DNA of 64,000 nt. It comes from Hallerella sp964397425. GTDB taxonomy: Bacteria; Fibrobacterota; Fibrobacteria; Fibrobacterales; Fibrobacteraceae. The notes beneath the pieces were generated by a model. The model had not been told where the DNA came from and did not search any database. It was given only the letters and a program-made list of their open reading frames with translations. The DNA lies in contig CAYNID010000008.1 of assembly GCA_964397425.1 (NCBI GenBank), positions 1 to 64,000 on the forward strand, written 5' to 3'. Shown piece after piece: positions 57,898-64,000 of this stretch (position 1 is its first letter; every line of letters begins with the position of its first letter). Made by a program: the position numbers and the translations under genes.

Positions 57898-59199
57898 TCA
57901 ATCTTTTTTCAGAACCAAAAATGCAAAATTTCCGAATTTTGTGCGCTCTATCACTTTGGAATCGAACTTGAGGAAGCCTTCTGTTCCCGGATGGAGCGTT
58001 TCCACGGGAACGCCTTTGCCATTTTTCATTTCGAGAACGGTCACTTCTTCGCGGATTTCCGGATCAAGCCAAAGCAAGCGGGAATTTTCTCCGATCCGGT
58101 TCTTGACGCGGACAAAGACGGAGCCGTCCTCTTCGACGCGAATGACCTGCGCGGCAACCGCACCTGTTTTCGAAGGTTCCTGAGTCATCTCGTAATTTTG
58201 CGGCAAAGGGCCTTTGATAAATCCAGGCATCCGACCGCGGCTGTCCGTATCGGAGATCAACTCCCGGGAAACAGACGGAACGCCTTCCCCTTTAAGTGCG
58301 GAATCAATGGCCTTTCGGTAAGCCAAGACGACCGAAGCCAGGTAGTAGACGCTGCGCGTGCGCCCCTCGATTTTAAAACTCGCAAGACGCGCCCGAACCA
58401 ATTCCGGAATGGATTCCAACGCGCATAGATCCCGGCTGCTCATGAAGTAAGTTCCCCACCGGTCTTCGTCTAGCGCTATCCGCTCCGGGGACTTTTCGTC
58501 TTCTGGCAGGGAACGCTCCAAAAAGAACTCCCCTTCGTGAGGACGGTAATTGTCGGATTGGACTTCGGCATTGGCGAATAAACGGTAAGGCATCCGGCAG
58601 GAATTATTGCACATTCCCTGATTCGCATCGCGGTGCGCCGTCCAATTGCTGAGCATGCAACGTCCGGACATCGCCATGCACACGTTCCCATGGACAAAGA
58701 CCTCGAATTCGAGTTCCGGGCATTTTTCCTGAATTTCCAAAACTTCGACAAGGCGCAGTTCCCGTGAAAGGATAATTCGAGAAACTCCCAACGACTGCCA
58801 GAATTTGGCCGTGAGATAATTTGTCGTATTCGCCTGCACGGACAAGTGGACGGGCAATGAGGGAAATTCCCTGCGCAAAAAGTCAACTATCCCCGGATCG
58901 GCGACGATAACCGCATCCGGATTCAGCCGGCACGCCTCGGACAACGCCTTTTGAAATGGGGCGACTTTTGAATTGTGGGCAATGACATTGCTTGTCAGGT
59001 AAAATTTTTTCCCTTTGGCGTGGCAAAGTGAAATTCCCTTTTCGAGATCTTCCAACGAGCGGAAACCATTTTCCCGGGCGCGGAGAGAAAACGCCGGTTG
59101 CCCGGCATAAACCGCATCTGCGCCATAAGCCAAAGCGTATTCCAAGCGCGTCAAATCTCCTGCCGGAGCCAACAATTCCGGCTGATAATCATTCACCAT
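57898..59199 (-). CDS. peptidase U32-family protein (TrhP/RlhA-type RNA hydroxylation)
   Basis: 433 residues. ELLAPAGDLTRLEYALAYGADAVYAG opens the U32 fold. The cluster HGNVCMAMSGRCMLSNWTAHRDANQGMCNNSCRMPY holds the cysteines that bind Fe-S in the TrhP/RlhA/UbiU group, and FKIEGRTRSVYYLASVVLAYR follows. Family members hydroxylate tRNA uridine-34 or 23S rRNA; older names call them collagenases. The exact RNA target cannot be read from sequence. The start overlaps the upstream barrel gene by 7 bp. Confidence 0.88.
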   Translation of the reverse strand: MVNDYQPELLAPAGDLTRLEYALAYGADAVYAGQPAFSLRARENGFRSLEDLEKGISLCHAKGKKFYLTSNVIAHNSKVAPFQKALSEACRLNPDAVIVADPGIVDFLRREFPSLPVHLSVQANTTNYLTAKFWQSLGVSRIILSRELRLVEVLEIQEKCPELEFEVFVHGNVCMAMSGRCMLSNWTAHRDANQGMCNNSCRMPYRLFANAEVQSDNYRPHEGEFFLERSLPEDEKSPERIALDEDRWGTYFMSSRDLCALESIPELVRARLASFKIEGRTRSVYYLASVVLAYRKAIDSALKGEGVPSVSRELISDTDSRGRMPGFIKGPLPQNYEMTQEPSKTGAVAAQVIRVEEDGSVFVRVKNRIGENSRLLWLDPEIREEVTVLEMKNGKGVPVETLHPGTEGFLKFDSKVIERTKFGNFAFLVLKKD

Positions 59200-60680
59200 T
59201 TGAATCCGATCCTCGTGTAAATTTTTTCATCGTGGAAAAGCGTCAATTCCAAACTGTAAAAAAGATAATCGCCGTCATAGCTTATCGCCGGAGAAAGGGA
59301 ATACTCCATTTTAGCACCATCGATAAACTTTTTGGGGAGCTTGTAATGCCCGGAAGTGGGCGTCGTATCGTTGATGGCGCTGCCGTAATCGGAACCTTTC
59401 CAAAGCCACGTGTTTCGGATGTTCACGTTGACGCGTTTGGCGAACCTGCCATACACAGCAAAATCGATCGTTTGACTGTTGGGCCCATTCGGATTGCCGA
59501 GAGGCTCTCCCAAATTTGCCGCTTGAGCCGTATTTTGGTGAAAGTGGCTGTAAACATAAGGCTCCACTCGAGCATATTCCGCAATCATTCCCGCTTCGAG
59601 CGTTTTACCCGCCAAGGAAAAATCCTTGCCGATTTGCACACCTGCCATCCACGCCCATTTCGCTTCGATATTGTCGTTGTTGATCAAACTGATGGGACTT
59701 TCAAAATCATCGATATAAAATTCCGTATAAATTCGCGCCAAATTGAAAAGCCGGTAGTTCGCGTCAAAGGACAACGCTCCATTATTGTTGTTTTCTGAAA
59801 AATTTCCCTTTTCCATGAACAGCGGCACGATGGGAACAAAAAGCCACGGTTTGTTTTCATTGTAAAGGATTTGCGTTTCGCTCATGCCCAAGACAAGATT
59901 TCCCAAATTCAGTTCATAACGGTGCGCGTAAAGGTTTCGGTCATTCGTATTTTTTGAACTCATGCTGTTGGGAAATATCCTCAGGTCGCCGTATAGGCTG
60001 ATTACAGATAACGGTCCGACATGAAATTCAAACGACAACGTATTGTAGGGAAGCGCAAACTGATTGAGGGTGAGATTGTTGTAATAGCCGGGACCGAAAT
60101 GGAAGACATCCCGGGCAAGCATCAAACGTCCGAATCCCATGTTCACGGCGAACATTCCCCGGTAACGCGCGTAACTGGTGTACTCCACCCCATCGTTGTT
60201 CTCTTCTTTTTGAAACTCCACGAATTCACCGTCGAACGATTTCGGGTAATCGGCAAAATGATTTTCGACATAAATTCGGGCATCGATCATGAATTCTACG
60301 GAATCGCGGTATCCGCGCAAATAAAGTCCGCCGTCAAGTCCCGGCCAAATCGTATCGCCCAACGTTTCACCCCCGCGATAGTCAACGCCGCCGACAAGGC
60401 TTGCTGCAATGGCCTGTTTGTCATCTTGATAGTTCAACAGGGCCCGCTTTTCATTTTCCGCAAAATTCTTGCGCCAATTCGAATCCCGCCGCGGATAATA
60501 AAACATTTGCCCAGCCCCCAGCGTTTGCCGATGATATTCAAACAAAAGCGGAGTCGTCTCCAATTGTTTTAAATTCCTCGACCGCTCACTTGAAAAAACA
60601 GGCGATTCCGCAAAAACAGCAGCGGAAAAAAGTATGGCCGTTCCAACAAAGGCTTTGAAAATTCGATTCAAAAAATCCAT
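59193..60680 (-). CDS. Wzi-like outer-membrane protein
   Basis: 495 residues. A signal peptide (FKAFVGTAILFSAAVFAES) is followed by an alternating aromatic/polar strand pattern, as in an outer-membrane barrel, ending in the aromatic IGFKW. MGFGRLMLARDVFHFGPGYYNNLTLNQ resembles the GRxxxxWGPGxxGNLxLS region of the Wzi capsule-attachment family. A role in holding surface polysaccharide is a reasonable guess. It overlaps the U32 gene by 7 bp. Confidence 0.62.
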   Translation of the reverse strand: MDFLNRIFKAFVGTAILFSAAVFAESPVFSSERSRNLKQLETTPLLFEYHRQTLGAGQMFYYPRRDSNWRKNFAENEKRALLNYQDDKQAIAASLVGGVDYRGGETLGDTIWPGLDGGLYLRGYRDSVEFMIDARIYVENHFADYPKSFDGEFVEFQKEENNDGVEYTSYARYRGMFAVNMGFGRLMLARDVFHFGPGYYNNLTLNQFALPYNTLSFEFHVGPLSVISLYGDLRIFPNSMSSKNTNDRNLYAHRYELNLGNLVLGMSETQILYNENKPWLFVPIVPLFMEKGNFSENNNNGALSFDANYRLFNLARIYTEFYIDDFESPISLINNDNIEAKWAWMAGVQIGKDFSLAGKTLEAGMIAEYARVEPYVYSHFHQNTAQAANLGEPLGNPNGPNSQTIDFAVYGRFAKRVNVNIRNTWLWKGSDYGSAINDTTPTSGHYKLPKKFIDGAKMEYSLSPAISYDGDYLFYSLELTLFHDEKIYTRIGFKW

Positions 60681-60723
60681 TGCGGAAAATTACAAAAATA
60701 ATCGGAGCATCCTATTCGGCAAA

Positions 60724-60753
60724 AAGAAGACGGGAACGTTTCCGTCTCTTCTT
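60724..60753 (-). terminator. terminator of the recBD genes
   Basis: AAGAAGACGG pairs with CCGTCTCTTCTT with a 2 nt bulge. On the minus strand it is followed by TTTTTGCC. It lies 15 nt after the recD stop. Confidence 0.7.
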
Positions 60754-60768
60754 GCGTTTTTCGCCCGA

Positions 60769-62805
60769 TTATTCCTCGCCGGCAAAGATTCCCGTATCCC
60801 GATGAATCAAACGTTCTTGCGCTTCTTTCAAGCGTTCCATCGAAGAAACCAGAGTCAAGCTTCCCGATTTTTCCCCGCCCATTTTCACCCGGGTCACTCC
60901 CGTATAAAGGATTTGCCGATTCAAAAGGGGATGACCGCTCCGGAGCGGCAAAAACATCAAAATGTTCGCATAGCCGGAACCTTGGGATTTGTGCACGGTT
61001 ATGGCAAATGCCGTATCAAAGACGTCACTTGAAAACAGCGAAAGCGGATAACAGGGATAACTTTCGCCGCATCGAAGCATCAGGTAATCCACACCAGCCT
61101 CATCTTTGACGACAACGCCCGAATCCCCGTTATACAGTCCAAATGAATTCTGGTTGCGCGTGAACATCAAAATCTGTCCCGGAAAATACAGAGAATCATC
61201 GGAAGCCTGTTTTCGACAGTTCCAAAGTTCACTACAAATTTCCCGGTTGATGTTTTCAACTCCCAAAACGCCTCGCCTTTCTGAAGAAAGGATGCGCGCC
61301 TTTTCTGCGGCACTCCAAAGTTCTCGCCGTGATTTCAGCTCTTCTTCTGAACTGTTTTCTTCGGCGGGGTGGACGCATTCCGCAAGCCCAAGCAGCTCTT
61401 TGCAAAAAGCTTCGGTCCATTTTTGAAGAATCGTCCGCAGCCGATTTTCCATTTCCTGTCGAGGAATACCTGTTCCCTCTTCCGTCAAAGAAACGAAGCG
61501 GACGAAGTTTTCGTCGGATTGCCAAGAAATGTTTGCATTTTCCCACAGGGAAATGCCTCCGCAATCCCGGATGGAATTTTCAATCGCCTCCCCTTCTCCT
61601 TGAATCGCCCTGGCAAAACGTCCGATTTCAGATTGGTCCGAAAAACGGTTGGATTCCGTCAATTGCACCACCGCATCACGGCGAAGTTCCAAAAGTTCGC
61701 CAAGAACAGCCCCTGCATCCACAGAGGGAAGCTGGTCTTTATCGCCCAAGACAAACAGCCTGTATTGTGAAGTATCTGCCGGCAGTGCGCTGACGAATGC
61801 GGCAAAGAGTCCCAAATCAATCATGCTGGCTTCATCAACGACAAAAATGGACTTGTCGGGGAAACGGTTCTTTTCGTTGTAAGAAAATTTATTTTGAGCA
61901 GGATTGAATTTCAACAAACGGTGCATCGTTTGCCCGTCAACCTGGCTGAATTTCTTTACGATTTCCGGATAATTTGCCCGGGCTTCGTCAGAAATTTCTT
62001 CTAAGTTCATGGATTCTTTTAACCGATTGGCGGCTTTGCCGCTCGGAGCGACAAAATAGAGATTCCAGGTTCGCATTTCCGGATTTTCTTGCAACAATTT
62101 CCACAGCAAGAATTGCACGACAGTCGTCTTTCCGGTTCCCGGCCCTCCCGTGATAATCAAATTGGATGAGAGACCGCAAAGAATCGCCTTGATTTGCGCG
62201 GATTTCAAACGAATCGGGGAACGCGAAGATACAATTTTTTGAATTTCCGCTTCTCCACGCTGCAAATCCGCATCTGAAATTTCCGGCAATTGTTGGAACA
62301 CCGCATTTTCTGCCGTTTTGGAAAATACACGGCAAATGATTTCTTTGTCCATCCAGTATTTTTCAGCAAATAGCCACGGTTCTCCCTGGACCTTTTGAAT
62401 CCGCATTGGAAGCGCGGAAAATTTTCCATTTTCCAAAGTCATCGACATCAGGTCGGCGCAGCCTTTCTGAAAAACAGGAAGAAAATCCTCTGCAGACGGA
62501 AAACGTTCCTGAACGGCGATTTCCCGTTCCTTCGCCTGGATAATGAGACCATTCCATTTTTCTTTCCATTTTTCAAGCAATATGTTTGGATTCATCGAAA
62601 TGCACGTGTTGCCGTCATTCAACAAGGAAAAGTAAACCAGAAGAACCTTTTGCGCATCCAGCGAAAGTTCCGAATCGTTTCCATTCGGAGATTCCTTTTG
62701 CATGTCGGCGAGCATTTTTACCAGCTTCAAATTCAGCGGAGCCGTTCCGCGAATGGAATGCAATACGCCAAAGAAAGATTCCAGTGTTCCGTCAATCGTT
62801 TCCAT
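60769..62805 (-). CDS. recD: exodeoxyribonuclease V alpha subunit RecD
   Basis: 678-residue superfamily 1B helicase, the fast 5'-3' motor of RecBCD in double-strand break repair. Walker A is ITGGPGTGKTTVVQFLL, motif II VVDEASMIDLG, motif III FVLGDKDQLPSVDAG. The C-terminal TVHKSQGSGYANILMFLPL with YTGVTRVK are motifs V and VI. The N-terminal RecB-interaction region is present. It follows recB by 8 nt. Confidence 0.93.
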   Translation of the reverse strand: METIDGTLESFFGVLHSIRGTAPLNLKLVKMLADMQKESPNGNDSELSLDAQKVLLVYFSLLNDGNTCISMNPNILLEKWKEKWNGLIIQAKEREIAVQERFPSAEDFLPVFQKGCADLMSMTLENGKFSALPMRIQKVQGEPWLFAEKYWMDKEIICRVFSKTAENAVFQQLPEISDADLQRGEAEIQKIVSSRSPIRLKSAQIKAILCGLSSNLIITGGPGTGKTTVVQFLLWKLLQENPEMRTWNLYFVAPSGKAANRLKESMNLEEISDEARANYPEIVKKFSQVDGQTMHRLLKFNPAQNKFSYNEKNRFPDKSIFVVDEASMIDLGLFAAFVSALPADTSQYRLFVLGDKDQLPSVDAGAVLGELLELRRDAVVQLTESNRFSDQSEIGRFARAIQGEGEAIENSIRDCGGISLWENANISWQSDENFVRFVSLTEEGTGIPRQEMENRLRTILQKWTEAFCKELLGLAECVHPAEENSSEEELKSRRELWSAAEKARILSSERRGVLGVENINREICSELWNCRKQASDDSLYFPGQILMFTRNQNSFGLYNGDSGVVVKDEAGVDYLMLRCGESYPCYPLSLFSSDVFDTAFAITVHKSQGSGYANILMFLPLRSGHPLLNRQILYTGVTRVKMGGEKSGSLTLVSSMERLKEAQERLIHRDTGIFAGEE

Positions 62806-62813
62806 TTTTCACC

Positions 62814-64000
62814 TCAAAAATTTTCTTGTCCACCCATCAAAAGTTCAACTTGTTCAAACGCCTTTTTCAATGCCGCAAAACTGTTCCACGTTTGCGCATA
62901 CAGCCCGGAAGATTTCCCCGAACGGCAGCCGCGGACAAAGACGTAATAGACGCCACCAAAATGCTGATTGAAAATTTCTTCTTCGCTTTTTTCCGGGTAA
63001 AAAGTCTTTAACCAGCGCATTAAACAATACGCATAAAGTACCCGCTGAACGGCATATTCCGAATCCACTTTTTCCTGGGTTCCTTCGGCATTGTAATTTT
63101 CCAGCACGTCCGATTTCCAGTCCAAAATGGAATAATACTCTCCGCGTTTAAAGAGCAGATCCATAAATCCTTTGCAGTAATTTTTTAACGTTTCCGATTC
63201 TCCGGCATTCAAATGGAAGCTCATTTCTGCCACCCGGTCCGACGTTTTCAACGTTTTCAGGGAGAACATTTTTTTCGTCCAATCGCTCCCGTGAATTTCA
63301 GGAAATTCCGCATTCATCGTATTCCACGCAAAACATGCCGATTGGCGGATCCAGTCCGGGTGATTTTTCACATTGAACGCCTGAGATTCAAATTGTCTTT
63401 TCACCAAATTCAAAAGAGAATCGTCTTTCATGGCGATTTGGGAATTTTCCAAGTTTCCAATTCTTTCAAAATCCATTTCTTCGAACATTTGGTGCAGCGC
63501 ATTGCCGAGACGGTTTCCTTTCGGATAATTTTCTCTTTCCGGCAAGGCGTTTTCTTCTACGACAGGATCTTTTTCCAACAAGAATCGAACCGGAGAAGCG
63601 TCTATTTCTTTCACCCATTTTTTCGTTTCAATTCCAAGACTTTCTCCATCTTCCGCAGTCCACATTTTCCCCTCGACAGAATAATTGTTTCTGTCCATTT
63701 TCCCGGAAAGCGATGAATACGAATGCTGAGAAATGATTTTTTCCGCAATGGAACCATTTATTTTTCGAATGTGTTCTGCAGAAGACTCCTCGTCATTTTC
63801 CTGCATTTTTTTCAACTCTTTAACAGTTTTCTTGAGCTCCCGCGATTTCGTTTTCCAGCCCGACAACAAAGGCATTCCCGACAGATCTTCGAATTGCGTT
63901 AAACTTTTCACTTTTTCCAACGCGTTTTTCAAAAACGAAAAGTTCTTTTCTTTAGAGTTCTTCTTATCCGACCAAATATTCGTATAATACGGCAAAATCA
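62814..64000 (-). CDS. recB: exodeoxyribonuclease V beta subunit RecB, C-terminal part (partial)
   Basis: At least 393 codons of the 3' end of recB; the gene continues past the window edge, so the ATG at 63995 is internal. The nuclease domain is present: LGNALHQMF (metal His), GFMDLLFKRGEYYSILDWKSD (catalytic Asp and DxK) and QRVLYAYCLMRWL (QxxxY). In RecB the nuclease domain sits at the C-terminus after the helicase, as here. The order recB then recD, 8 nt apart, supports the call. recC would be expected upstream, outside the window. Confidence 0.87.
   Translation of the reverse strand, partial: ILPYYTNIWSDKKNSKEKNFSFLKNALEKVKSLTQFEDLSGMPLLSGWKTKSRELKKTVKELKKMQENDEESSAEHIRKINGSIAEKIISQHSYSSLSGKMDRNNYSVEGKMWTAEDGESLGIETKKWVKEIDASPVRFLLEKDPVVEENALPERENYPKGNRLGNALHQMFEEMDFERIGNLENSQIAMKDDSLLNLVKRQFESQAFNVKNHPDWIRQSACFAWNTMNAEFPEIHGSDWTKKMFSLKTLKTSDRVAEMSFHLNAGESETLKNYCKGFMDLLFKRGEYYSILDWKSDVLENYNAEGTQEKVDSEYAVQRVLYAYCLMRWLKTFYPEKSEEEIFNQHFGGVYYVFVRGCRSGKSSGLYAQTWNSFAALKKAFEQVELLMGGQENF

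Overview
The window looks like chromosomal DNA of a fibre-degrading Fibrobacter-type bacterium (phylum Fibrobacterota). The evidence is a FISUMP-domain lipoprotein, a eukaryotic-type HisA (a form known in bacteria mainly from Fibrobacter), a GH11 xylanase with a CBM6 module and a GH5 endoglucanase that both end in sorting-signal-like tails, many lipoproteins and outer-membrane barrels, and a Na+-pumping methylmalonyl-CoA decarboxylase typical of succinate/propionate metabolism. No rRNA, confident tRNA, insertion sequence or CRISPR array was recognised.

Layout. 0.1-10.5 kb (minus strand): a tightly packed run of rnc, a family 5 solute-binding lipoprotein, a TrxB-like flavoprotein, coaBC, a degenerate uracil-DNA-glycosylase-like protein, dnaB, mlaE, mlaF, a CrtC/AttH-like secreted protein and hisA. 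10.6-12.3 kb: a FISUMP lipoprotein gene interrupted by one in-frame TGA. 12.7-14.3 kb: divergent efp and epmB, substrate and modifying enzyme. 14.3-20.5 kb (minus): an MglA GTPase, a roadblock protein, a DUF2914 protein, a 962-residue envelope protein and a TamA/BamA-like barrel. 20.6-24.3 kb: rpsT, a sugar aminotransferase, a repeat-rich gap, an RG/PA-rich membrane protein and lexA. 24.3-29.7 kb (minus): a signalling operon with a TPR lipoprotein, a Ser/Thr kinase, a sigma-54 activator and three secreted or outer-membrane proteins. 30.1-32.3 kb (plus): a carboxynorspermidine/saccharopine dehydrogenase-family enzyme and a DUF1848 Fe-S protein. 32.7-38.2 kb (minus): a CoA transferase and methylmalonyl-CoA decarboxylase A-D-C-B, forming a propionate-producing, Na+-pumping module. 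38.2-40.6 kb: mutY and a GT4 glycosyltransferase. 40.8-46.5 kb: the xylanase, the endoglucanase and an 880-residue multi-domain surface protein. 46.6-48.2 kb: a DUF4398 lipoprotein, an OmpA-family protein and an orphan Phd antitoxin. 48.2-54.0 kb: xseA, then an accessory stretch with an ADP-ribosylglycohydrolase, a methyltransferase, a strongly structured RNA and an AT-rich P-loop NTPase gene. 54.0-64.0 kb (minus): recB (cut by the window edge), recD, a Wzi-like outer-membrane protein, a U32 tRNA-hydroxylation-type protein, a hypothetical gene, a lipoprotein, cmk and rpsA.

The most interesting stretch is 51.76-53.96 kb. An extended -10 promoter is followed by a long imperfect hairpin of about 135 nt (6S-like in size and shape) and a T-run, then an alien-looking gene for a P-loop NTPase of unknown family. 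Other notable signals are two dispersed intergenic repeat families, the TGA-interrupted FISUMP gene, and paired palindromes upstream of secreted-protein genes.
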